A program made the translations under genes and the position numbers. From the NCBI RefSeq assembly GCF_000420485.1, contig NZ_ATVA01000012.1, forward strand, positions 310,001 to 374,000: 64,000 nt of DNA. The letters are read 5' to 3'. Below are positions 35,299-42,874 of this stretch, piece by piece (position 1 is the stretch's first letter; each line of letters opens with the position of its first letter). The notes beneath the pieces were generated by a model. It was not told where the DNA came from. It worked only from the letters and a program-made list of their open reading frames with translations, and did not search any database. Source of the stretch: Paucidesulfovibrio longus DSM 6739. GTDB taxonomy: Bacteria; Desulfobacterota; Desulfovibrionia; Desulfovibrionales; Desulfovibrionaceae.

Positions 35299-36783
35299 TC
35301 AGGACCGGAAATAGCGGTTGTAGAGCGAGGAGCCGGATTCCTTGACGATGACCAGCCGTTCCGGGGTGGAGTGGCCCGGAGTCCGGTCCTGCGGGGCTGC
35401 GGGCTCGTCGCCCTTTCCCGTGGCGGCGGAATCGGGCGTTCCGTTCTTGCCCTGCTGCGCGGGCTCCGCGTCGAGGCCCTGCTCGGCCTGGCGCCGCAGA
35501 AATGCCGCCCTGGCCTCGTTCAGTCCCATGCTGATGAAAATGACGTGGGGCATGTAGCCGTGCATGATGCCGTTGAAGAGGCAGTTGTTGAGCACGAGCA
35601 GGATCAGCAGCATCTGCCAGCGGATCGGGCCGTCCGTGCGCGCCAGATCGGTCATGCGCGCGGCATGGCTGAGGATGAAGAGCATGTAGAACATGTAGCC
35701 TATGACGCCGCTGTATTCGAGCCATTCCACGTGGAAGTTGTGCTGGGTGATGACCTGCTCGCCTCGGTAGAGGCCGACGCCGAGGAAGGGGCGTTGCAGG
35801 AAGCTGTTCAGGCCCGCGCTGAACTGGGAAACACGTCCGTAGATGGATTTCTTCCAGTTTTCCACGCTGGTCAGGCGCTCCTCGGTGCGGCGTTCCTCGG
35901 GGGTGAAGATGGTCCGGTCCGGCTGGACGTAGTGGGCATAGAGGAGCAGGGCCAGGGTCAGCAGCAGGGTGGCGATGAAAAAGCCGAGATAGAGCGTCAC
36001 GCTCTTGCCCTTGCGGATGAGGACGTGACAGAGGGGCGCGACCGCCAGGATGACCAGGAACACGCGCGAGAAGGTCAGAAACATGGCCAGGAGGCAGAAG
36101 AGCGCGAGGCCGGTGCGAAATCCCTTGGGCACGCTGTCGCTGCCCATGATCAGGCAGATGGCGAAGACCATCAGGGTCGCCGTTCCGATGGGCGGGGTGT
36201 CCAGCGGGGTGGCGCGCATGCCCGTCTGCGCCCAGGAGGCCACGGCCATGCCCGCGAAGACGACCAGCCCGACGATCATGAAGCGCGTCAGGGTGCGGTA
36301 TTCGGCTTGGTCGTCGATCAGCAGGCGGATGATGTAGAACGAAAGGACGGGCAGAAAGATGAAGTTGTAGGCCAGAAAGCCGCTGTCGGCCACGTCGGCG
36401 CTGCGCAGGGTGCCGAGCAGGTACACGGCGCTGACTCCCATGAGCAGCAGGTCCGTGAAGCTGAGGGGGAGCTGGACGCGGCGCAGGACGAAGCGGAGCA
36501 GGCCCACGAACGCGAAGAAGAGCAGGCCCAGCGAATAGGGGTTGAAGGTGACGATGCCCAGTTCCACGCTGGGGCCGCCCCAGCTGAACGGGAAGTAGGT
36601 GAAGACCAGGGAGAGCATCAGCAGCGGGTTGACCAGTACCGTTCCCAGGCCGAGAACGCCGAAAAGCGGGCCGACCAGCGCGATGTGCTCGCGGAAGCCC
36701 TCCAGCCCCCAAACGGAATACATCATTCCGCCGATGAGCAAGAGCAGCCCGAAAAGGTAGGCCACCACCACGCTGCGCATCAT
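35299..36783 (-). CDS. O-antigen ligase/polymerase-like membrane protein
   Basis: This 494-residue protein has about eleven hydrophobic segments and a large periplasmic loop near residues 255-350 (VQPDRTIFTPEERRTEERL, then FLQRPFLGVGLYRGEQVITQ with HNFHVEWLEYSG). That H-containing loop is the hallmark of Wzy/WaaL-type proteins. It likely polymerises the flipped EPS units. The C-terminal 65 residues are a charged cytoplasmic tail. Confidence 0.82.
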   Translation of the reverse strand: MMRSVVVAYLFGLLLLIGGMMYSVWGLEGFREHIALVGPLFGVLGLGTVLVNPLLMLSLVFTYFPFSWGGPSVELGIVTFNPYSLGLLFFAFVGLLRFVLRRVQLPLSFTDLLLMGVSAVYLLGTLRSADVADSGFLAYNFIFLPVLSFYIIRLLIDDQAEYRTLTRFMIVGLVVFAGMAVASWAQTGMRATPLDTPPIGTATLMVFAICLIMGSDSVPKGFRTGLALFCLLAMFLTFSRVFLVILAVAPLCHVLIRKGKSVTLYLGFFIATLLLTLALLLYAHYVQPDRTIFTPEERRTEERLTSVENWKKSIYGRVSQFSAGLNSFLQRPFLGVGLYRGEQVITQHNFHVEWLEYSGVIGYMFYMLFILSHAARMTDLARTDGPIRWQMLLILLVLNNCLFNGIMHGYMPHVIFISMGLNEARAAFLRRQAEQGLDAEPAQQGKNGTPDSAATGKGDEPAAPQDRTPGHSTPERLVIVKESGSSLYNRYFRS

Positions 36784-36846
36784 GGGCGTCTGTCCTCCGT
36801 TTCGCGCGCGGAACGCCTGCGGTGCTCCGCGCCCGTGGTTCCGGTC

Positions 36847-37824
36847 CTAGGCATCGCTGAGCGCGGCCTTCTGCCGGGTCAGCTGCCGGGCGAGTTGGCG
36901 CACGGTCTGTTCCAGGCGGGCCACCCTGCCGCGCAGTTCGGAGAGTTCCTCCGGCTGCGGAGGCGCCTCCGGGCTGATGAGCTTGCCGCTCGGCGTGAGC
37001 AGGATGCCGTCCTTGGCCTTGTCCTTGATGATCTCCTGGGCGATGCGGCCGTCGATGACGGTCTTCTCGTCGGCGAAGGCATAGATCAGGGCGAGGTTGC
37101 AGAGAATGTTCATGACCCTGGGAACGCCTGCCGAGGCTTCGTGGATCAGGGCCACGGCCTCGTCCGTGAAGAGTCCTGCCGGGGACTTGTGGCCCGCCAC
37201 GGAGAGGCGGTGCTCGATGTAGGGGCCGGCCTCGGAGATGTCCAGCGAGGTCAGGTGGCAGGAAACCGCGATGCGCTGGGCGAGATAGGTCTTGCTGCGC
37301 TCCATGATCCGCCTGCGCAGTTCGGGCTGGCCGATGAGCAGCACCTGGAGGAGGATGTCCTCCCCGGACTGGAGGTTGGAGAGCATGCGGATCTCTTCCA
37401 GGGTCCGGTCGGGCAGGCTCTGGGCCTCGTCCAGCACGAGCAGCACGCGCTTGTCGCGCTTTTGCTGCCGCAGGAGGTATTCGTTGAGGATGCGCACCTG
37501 CATGGCCGAGGTCTCGGTGCCTTCGAGCTGGACGCCGAGCTCCTGGAGGATCGCGCTCACGAGCGTGTCCTCCACCAGGGAGGTGTTGGGAATCTCGATG
37601 ACGTCCAAGGCGTTCAAGCGCCTCAGCTTATCCAGCAGGTAGCGTGTCAGGGTGGTCTTGCCCGCGCCGATCTCCCCGGTCATGAGGATGATCCCGCTGC
37701 GGTCCACCAGCCCGTACTTGAGGAAGGTCAAGGCCGCCTTGTGGCTTTTCCCGAGGTAGAGATACCTTGGGCTGGCCGCCAGGGAGAACGGCTTTTCCGC
37801 GAGTCCGAAGAATTGATTGTACAT
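36847..37824 (-). CDS. Exosortase/EPS-associated AAA ATPase (ExeA-like)
   Basis: This 325-residue ATPase opens MYNQFFGLAEKPFSLAASPR, a motif shared with the MshM/ExeA family and with the ATPase found next to exosortase and tyrosine autokinase genes in PEP-CTERM loci. Walker A GEIGAGKTT and Walker B LLVLDEAQSL are intact. The C-terminus (about 280-325) is a probable coiled coil (ELSELRGRVARLEQTVRQLA). It sits between the polymerase and the kinase-like gene, 18 bases after the latter. Confidence 0.87.
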   Translation of the reverse strand: MYNQFFGLAEKPFSLAASPRYLYLGKSHKAALTFLKYGLVDRSGIILMTGEIGAGKTTLTRYLLDKLRRLNALDVIEIPNTSLVEDTLVSAILQELGVQLEGTETSAMQVRILNEYLLRQQKRDKRVLLVLDEAQSLPDRTLEEIRMLSNLQSGEDILLQVLLIGQPELRRRIMERSKTYLAQRIAVSCHLTSLDISEAGPYIEHRLSVAGHKSPAGLFTDEAVALIHEASAGVPRVMNILCNLALIYAFADEKTVIDGRIAQEIIKDKAKDGILLTPSGKLISPEAPPQPEELSELRGRVARLEQTVRQLARQLTRQKAALSDA

Positions 37825-37842
37825 GGTCTTGCCTGTCCTTGG

Positions 37843-38604
37843 CTACACTGTTTCCTTGGCCTTGTTCAGGACCATGCCGAGCAATTTGCTTCTGTCGACC
37901 AGGTCCACGGCCTGGCGAATCTGTCGGCGGGTGGTCCTGCCGGCTTCGTTGACCAGCAGGATCTGGTCCACGTAGGAGGAGAAGACCAGGGCGTCGGGAA
38001 CGCGGAGCAGGGGCGGGCAGTTGAAGATCACGTATCGGTCCGGGTAGCGTTCCTTCATCTCGCGCACCAGGGTGCGCATCTTGGGAGATCCCAGGATTTC
38101 CGTCGAGCCGGTGATGGTCCGGCCCACGGGAAGCAGGGCGAGCTTGTCCAGGTCCGTGCGGATCATCAGGTCGAAGATGGGCACCTCGCTGACGAGGTAG
38201 TCGGACAGCCCGCGTTTGGTGCTGATGCCGAAGTACTTGTCGATGACCGGGTTGCGCAGGTGCGTGTCCACGAGCAGGGCGAACTGGTTCAGCTCCCGCG
38301 CGATGCTGATGGCCAGGTTGATGGCCGTGAGCGAGGCCCCCTCGCCGGGAATGGCCGAGGTGACCATGATGACGTTCTTCTGCTCGCCGCGGGTGCGCTG
38401 GAGCACCTGGGTGCGCAGCAGGTTGTAGTAGTCCAGGATGCGCGGGTCGGTGATGCCGCCGATGACCATGTGCTTGGCCATGTGGGCCTTGTTCAGCTTG
38501 ATGGTCTTGGAGCTTCCCCCGTCCTTGCCGCCAGCCCTGGGGCCGCTCGACAGCGTGTCCGATGAATCTATGGCCTTGAGCATGGCCTTTGCGAGTTTGT
38601 TCAT
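37843..38604 (-). CDS. CpsD/BY-kinase homologue with lost catalytic residues
   Basis: This 253-residue protein is aligned throughout with bacterial tyrosine autokinases of EPS loci, but its ATPase motifs are altered. The Walker A region reads SAIPGEGASLTA, with Ala90 where Lys is required. The Walker A' region reads LLVDTHLRNP, with Asp113 kept but His115 in place of the second Asp. The Walker B region reads VIFNCPPLL, with Asn195 in place of Asp. No C-terminal tyrosine cluster is present. The fold is expected to persist as a partner of the chain-length protein encoded just upstream, without normal kinase activity. Confidence 0.83.
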   Translation of the reverse strand: MNKLAKAMLKAIDSSDTLSSGPRAGGKDGGSSKTIKLNKAHMAKHMVIGGITDPRILDYYNLLRTQVLQRTRGEQKNVIMVTSAIPGEGASLTAINLAISIARELNQFALLVDTHLRNPVIDKYFGISTKRGLSDYLVSEVPIFDLMIRTDLDKLALLPVGRTITGSTEILGSPKMRTLVREMKERYPDRYVIFNCPPLLRVPDALVFSSYVDQILLVNEAGRTTRRQIRQAVDLVDRSKLLGMVLNKAKETV

Positions 38605-38637
38605 GGCGTCCTCTCTGTGAATCCTTGTGGTTTGGTC

Positions 38638-40383
38638 CTAGAAGACGGACTGGATCAGTCTCATGACGATCAGGTCCAAGGGCTCCACGAAGAAGTGGAT
38701 CGCCAGGAGCGCCGCCGCGAGGGAAAGCAGGATCACGACAGGCAGGCGCTGTTTCGCCTTCTTGCCTCCTGCCATGTTGTCCAGGTCGCCGAGCTGCGGA
38801 ATCACGGCGAGCACGGGGACGCGGGAGACCGAGAAGAGCTCTTCCGCGTCGTGCACCGTACGGTCCAGCAGATGGGAGGTGAAGCCCACGCCCGCTCCGA
38901 GGGAAACCGACAGGATCAGTCCCAGGGCGAAGAGCAGCGGCCGGTTCGGGCTGTAGGGCTCTTCCGGCAGCACCGGCGGATCGACCAGGGTGAACTTCTC
39001 GCCCAGGCCGGATTCTTCAAGACCCTTGGATTCCTTGGCCGCGAGCATGCGCCTGAGCAGTTCCTCGCGTTCGGTCTTGAGCGTTTCCAGCTCGGAGTTG
39101 AGGATGTTGTATTCCACCTCGACCTGGGGCGCGGTATCGATGCGGTGCTGGATCTCGGTCTGCTGCTTGAGCAGGCCCTCTACGTCCTTCCGGAGGCGTT
39201 CCACGTTGATCCGGCTGGTCTCGACCTCGTTCTTGGCCTGGACCCACTGCGGGTTGAGTTCCATTTCCTTGTGCTTGGGCTTGATCAGGAACCGCTCGGA
39301 AATGGAATCGATGTCCTTGTGCAGCTGGGCGACCTCGCTCTTGAGGCGTCTCACGTCCGGGTGCTGGTCGGTGTACTTCTCCAGCAGCACCTTGAGCTCG
39401 TTTTCCTTCTGTTCCAGCTCGGTGGAATAGTCGTCCAGATCCTGGCGATACTTGACCTGCTCTTCCAGCGCGTCCACCTGCTTCTGCAGGTTGACCACGT
39501 CGGGGTGGTCGTCGGAGTGGTTGGCCTTGAGCGCCACGAGATCGCGGCGCATGCGGTCGAGTTCCTCCTCCGGGGTGATCAGCCGCTGTCCGCCCGTGGT
39601 CCGCACCTGGATGAACTGCGGGCGGGAGGCGAGCACGCCGAGCCAGTACTGGAGCTTGGCGTCGCTCTTTTCGAGGTCGTCCTCCTTGAAGCGGAGGTTG
39701 CCCTCGACGCGGTCAAGCAGGCGGATGTTCATGGGCACCAGCTCCGGCAGGAAGAACTTGTTTTTCTCCTTGAATTCGGAGATGCGCTTTTCCACCTCGC
39801 TGATCTGGGTGCCGAGGTCCTCGAGCCGGCCTTCGAGGTATTGGTAGGCGGAACGGGTCTGGCCTTCGCGGTTCTTGATGTTGGCTTCGAGGTAGAGCGA
39901 GACGAGCCGGTTGGCGACCCGGAGAACCTTTTCCGGTTCCTTGCCGTCGAAGGAGAGGGTGAACGCGTACGTCGCCACGCCCGAACGCGCCTGCGCGGCG
40001 TCGTGGACCTCCGTGGTGACCATGTCGACGTTGATGTCGTTGCGCATGGAGTCGATGATCTCGCTCATGGTCATGCGCTGGCGTTCACTGCTGTAGAGGT
40101 TGAACTGCTCGATGATCTCCAGCAGCTGCGAGCGGCTGAGCACCGTCCGGTTCAGTCCCTGAAGGCGTTCCTCGATGAGTCCCGTGATGGTGCTCTGCAC
40201 GAGGTCTTCAGGGATGTCCTGGGTCTCGATGAGTACGAGTGCCGAGGACCGATACACGGACGGGAGAAAGAGTGCGAACATCGTGCAGATGACCATCGCG
40301 CCGATGGCGGGCACGATGCACTGCCACTTTCTGCGTTTGAAAACGCGAAGGTAAAATTGCAGATCGTTCTGAAATTCCATCAT
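38638..40383 (-). CDS. EPS chain-length determinant (Wzz/GumC type)
   Basis: This 581-residue inner-membrane protein has membrane segments near residues 25-45 and 505-525 with a long coiled-coil periplasmic region between. The domain pattern (YLRVFKRRKWQCIVPAIGAM, then repeated Glu/Lys/Leu heptads) matches the chain-length proteins found with exosortase systems. It ends in a second hydrophobic stretch near 555-575. The start is ATG 40383 or the adjacent ATG 40380, both behind GGTGGG. It is the first gene of the minus-strand EPS arm, about 325 bases from the predicted sigma-54 start. Confidence 0.88.
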   Translation of the reverse strand: MMEFQNDLQFYLRVFKRRKWQCIVPAIGAMVICTMFALFLPSVYRSSALVLIETQDIPEDLVQSTITGLIEERLQGLNRTVLSRSQLLEIIEQFNLYSSERQRMTMSEIIDSMRNDINVDMVTTEVHDAAQARSGVATYAFTLSFDGKEPEKVLRVANRLVSLYLEANIKNREGQTRSAYQYLEGRLEDLGTQISEVEKRISEFKEKNKFFLPELVPMNIRLLDRVEGNLRFKEDDLEKSDAKLQYWLGVLASRPQFIQVRTTGGQRLITPEEELDRMRRDLVALKANHSDDHPDVVNLQKQVDALEEQVKYRQDLDDYSTELEQKENELKVLLEKYTDQHPDVRRLKSEVAQLHKDIDSISERFLIKPKHKEMELNPQWVQAKNEVETSRINVERLRKDVEGLLKQQTEIQHRIDTAPQVEVEYNILNSELETLKTEREELLRRMLAAKESKGLEESGLGEKFTLVDPPVLPEEPYSPNRPLLFALGLILSVSLGAGVGFTSHLLDRTVHDAEELFSVSRVPVLAVIPQLGDLDNMAGGKKAKQRLPVVILLSLAAALLAIHFFVEPLDLIVMRLIQSVF

Positions 40384-40719
40384 CCCACCCTGCACCGGAA
40401 AATAATTCCGGCCCGGTTACGACGTGCTCCCTCCGAGGCGGCGGGAGCCATGCGCGGCGCTCCCGATCTTTTCACCTGCCCCCCCTGGCGTGCCATTCAT
40501 AATGATGGTCCGCCCTGGAAACTCCGTCATTAATTTGGCGCATCGTGCGTCCGAAATGACGTTGCGTGCCGATACACTGTTGCTTCTTCGGCACTTTCTC
40601 CGCACTCCTTAACGGTTGCGGAGGAATCTTGGCCCGCTTCGCTCCGTTGCGTTCTTCAGGTGAAGAAACATCATCGGTCCGACCGCAATGTGGCGGCATC
40701 GCGGTGCCGGAACTTGTAT

Positions 40720-40735
40720 AGCAATGTTCGTTCCA
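40720..40735 (-). promoter_or_regulatory. Sigma-54 promoter of the minus-strand EPS arm
   Basis: On the minus strand the bases read TGGAACGAACATTGCT. They differ from TGGCACG-N4-TTGCW at one position, with the required GG-N10-GC spacing. Transcription would start near 40709, giving a leader of about 325 bases before the chain-length gene. Confidence 0.72.
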
Positions 40736-40829
40736 AAAAGGTTCTGCTTTTTTGGCCGGATGCGGAGGGAGGAGGCGCGAAGGCCTCGTGGGAGGGGGTG
40801 ACATGCCCAGGATATCGTTGCTGAACCTT

Positions 40830-40854
40830 GTTTACCCATGAAGTCGTAGTAAAC
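40830..40854. promoter_or_regulatory. Inverted repeat between the divergent sigma-54 promoters (activator-site candidate)
   Basis: GTTTAC and GTAAAC are exact inverted halves separated by 13 bases. The repeat lies about 85-100 bases upstream of both promoter candidates, the usual distance for a sigma-54 activator. T-rich DNA that could bend lies on both sides. The binding protein is not in the window. Confidence 0.45.
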
Positions 40855-40915
40855 CGAAGCGGTCAAGCTGTAAAGGGTGTTTTAGACTTTTTTTAGAAAT
40901 CTATAGCGCAGCTCC

Positions 40916-40931
40916 CGGCACTCTTCTTGCT
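40916..40931 (+). promoter_or_regulatory. Sigma-54 promoter of the plus-strand EPS arm
   Basis: CGGCACTCTTCTTGCT has GG at 40917-40918, GC at 40929-40930 and a TTGC core, matching TGGCAC-N5-TTGCW except at the first base. Transcription would start near 40942, 82 bases before the export gene. The rest of 40384-41023 holds no credible gene; its GC content drops well below that of the flanks. Confidence 0.75.
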
Positions 40932-41023
40932 TGTCTGGGTCGGCAGCGTCGGAAAAACGTAAAGAAAACCGACTCTCGGGCCGATAGGGCCTACGACCCC
41001 GATAAATGGACGAGGAGGGTGTC

Positions 41024-41626
41024 ATGAAAAAGATCGCTATGATGATGTTGTTGTCGCTGTTCATGGTCGGCATGGTCGCCGACCAGGCCGCGCAGGCCGA
41101 GGACCAGCAGGACCTGCGCAAGATGTTCGAATCCGTTTCGCCCGGCGGCTATCATGTCGGCGCGGAAGACGTGCTGCAGATTTTCGTCTGGGGGGACGAA
41201 ACCCTTACGCAGCAGGTCATGGTCCGTCCCGACGGATACATTTCCCTGCCGCTCATCGGCGAAGTGCTCTGCCTCGGCCGCACCGTGGAGGACATCCGCA
41301 AGGAGGTGGACCGCCGGTACAAGCAGTACATCTCGGATACGCCCGTGAGCATCATGATCGTGGAGCTGAACAGCCCCAAGGTCTATGTCATCGGCAAGGT
41401 CAACCGGCCGGGCGTCTACATCATGCCGCACCCCATGACCGTGACCCAGGCGCTCGCCCTGGCGGGCGGGTTCAACCCGTTCGCGGACGAGGCGAACATT
41501 CTTCTCGTGCGCGGCCTCGGACCGGATCAAAAGGTCTACGTCTACGACTACGCGGACATTTCCCTGGGCAAGAACATGCATCAGAACGTTCTGCTCAGGC
41601 CCAACGACACCATCGTGGTGCCGTAA
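41024..41626 (+). CDS. Outer-membrane polysaccharide export protein (Wza/EpsE-like)
   Basis: This 200-residue periplasmic/outer-membrane protein has a signal peptide (cleavage after AQA near residue 25), a Poly_export domain (YHVGAEDVLQIFVWGDETLT) and an SLBB domain (PKVYVIGKVNRPGVYIM, then VTQALALAGGFNPF). Its short length fits the export proteins paired with exosortase-type EPS loci. The ATG at 41024 follows GGAGGGTGTC; an in-frame ATG six codons earlier overlaps that site. It is the first gene of the plus-strand arm. Confidence 0.9.
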   Translation: MKKIAMMMLLSLFMVGMVADQAAQAEDQQDLRKMFESVSPGGYHVGAEDVLQIFVWGDETLTQQVMVRPDGYISLPLIGEVLCLGRTVEDIRKEVDRRYKQYISDTPVSIMIVELNSPKVYVIGKVNRPGVYIMPHPMTVTQALALAGGFNPFADEANILLVRGLGPDQKVYVYDYADISLGKNMHQNVLLRPNDTIVVP

Positions 41627-41638
41627 AGGAGCGCAGCC

Positions 41639-42802
41639 GTGAACGCCAGAGCCTTTTCCATCTTGATCATTGCCGTGGCGGCGACGGCCCTGTCAGCGTC
41701 CGTGGCCCTGGCCCAGAGCGCGCAGGTCATCGTCACGCCCAAGGCGGCCTATCGGATCGTCTATGACAACAACGTCAACAACACCAAGGACGGGGACATC
41801 GAACACCAGCTTCGCCCCGCGCTTCAGGTGGACGTGAACACCGAGCGCAGCAAGAACACCGTCGAGGCCGCCGTCACGATGCATCGTTACAACGACCTCG
41901 ACCAGCTCGACCGCACGGAGCAGGAATACACCTTCTCCTCGCGCAACGAGCTGACCGAGCTGCTCCGCTTCAACCTGACCGGCTCCTACGAGGACGACTA
42001 CACCATCAGCAAGATCGCGGAAGAACTTGCCGAAACGGCGTCCAAGACGGCCCGCCGCCGCCTGACGCTGTCGCCCCGGCTGGAATACGTGGTCACGGAG
42101 CGCAACCTGGTCGGACTGACCTACACCTACGGCAGCACGGACTATGACCGCGCCGAATACGTGGATTACGACTATCAGAACCTGAGCGCGGACTGGACCT
42201 ACATCTGGACCGAGCGTTTCCGCGTGCGGGCGAGCACCGGGGCCAGCTGGTACGACAACAAGTACAGCGACGGCGACGGCGCCTACTCGGATCTTTCGTT
42301 CATGGTCGGCTTCGACTACGACATCAACGAGATTTGGACCTGGTCCGTCATGAGCGGCCTGCTCCAGAGCAAGACCACGGTGGACCGTCCTGGCCTGGAC
42401 GTGGACAAGGAAGGCGACGGCTACGTGGGCAGCACCCGCCTGACCTGGGACTATCCCCGGTCCGACGGCTACATCGAGTACGGCCGCGACAACACCATCG
42501 GCCTCTCCGGCGAAACCCTGACCCGCGACCGCTTCCATCTCAAGGAAACCTATCTGCTCACCGAACGCCAGCGCCTGAAGCTCGACTCCGTGATCACGCT
42601 TTCCGAGTCGGACGGCACCATCTCCGAGCGCGACTCCGCCTACTACCGCATCCGTCCGAGCTACGAGTACGACCTCGACGAGAACTGGACCTGGGAGGTG
42701 GGTTGCAGCTACGAGTACGTGGAGGACCGCGTGAACTCCTCCAACTACGACCGCAGCAAGGCCTACATGGAAATCCGCTGGTCCCTGCCCGAAGAGCTTT
42801 AG
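41639..42802 (+). CDS. Outer-membrane beta-barrel protein of the EPS locus
   Basis: This 387-residue protein starts at GTG behind AAGGAG. It has a signal peptide (cleavage after ALA near 25) followed by about fourteen to sixteen alternating aromatic/polar strands such as NLVGLTYTYGSTDYDRA and RFRVRASTGASWYDNKY, with a final strand ending in WSL. This pattern fits the outer-membrane beta-barrel that accompanies exosortase EPS loci. It likely forms part of the export channel with the Wza-like protein encoded 12 bases upstream. Confidence 0.83.
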   Translation: MNARAFSILIIAVAATALSASVALAQSAQVIVTPKAAYRIVYDNNVNNTKDGDIEHQLRPALQVDVNTERSKNTVEAAVTMHRYNDLDQLDRTEQEYTFSSRNELTELLRFNLTGSYEDDYTISKIAEELAETASKTARRRLTLSPRLEYVVTERNLVGLTYTYGSTDYDRAEYVDYDYQNLSADWTYIWTERFRVRASTGASWYDNKYSDGDGAYSDLSFMVGFDYDINEIWTWSVMSGLLQSKTTVDRPGLDVDKEGDGYVGSTRLTWDYPRSDGYIEYGRDNTIGLSGETLTRDRFHLKETYLLTERQRLKLDSVITLSESDGTISERDSAYYRIRPSYEYDLDENWTWEVGCSYEYVEDRVNSSNYDRSKAYMEIRWSLPEEL

Positions 42803-42874
42803 TCGGGGAGGCGCGTTGACCTGACCTCCGAACTGGGGCACATGTGTGCCGAGTCCTTCAGAATCGGAGACTGT

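Noticed and set aside
35122-38565. A 1147-codon plus-strand open frame over the polymerase, ATPase and kinase-like genes
   Set aside because: It runs antisense to three family members with full motifs and has no recognisable domain of its own.
37843-38604. Annotation of the kinase-like gene as an active tyrosine autokinase
   Set aside because: Lys, Asp and Asp of the three nucleotide motifs are replaced and no tyrosine cluster is present, so activity should not be assumed.
40588-40604. A third GG-N10-GC element on the plus strand (CGGCACTTTCTCCGCA)
   Set aside because: It lacks the TTGC half and lies over 400 bases from the export gene, with a much better match at 40916.
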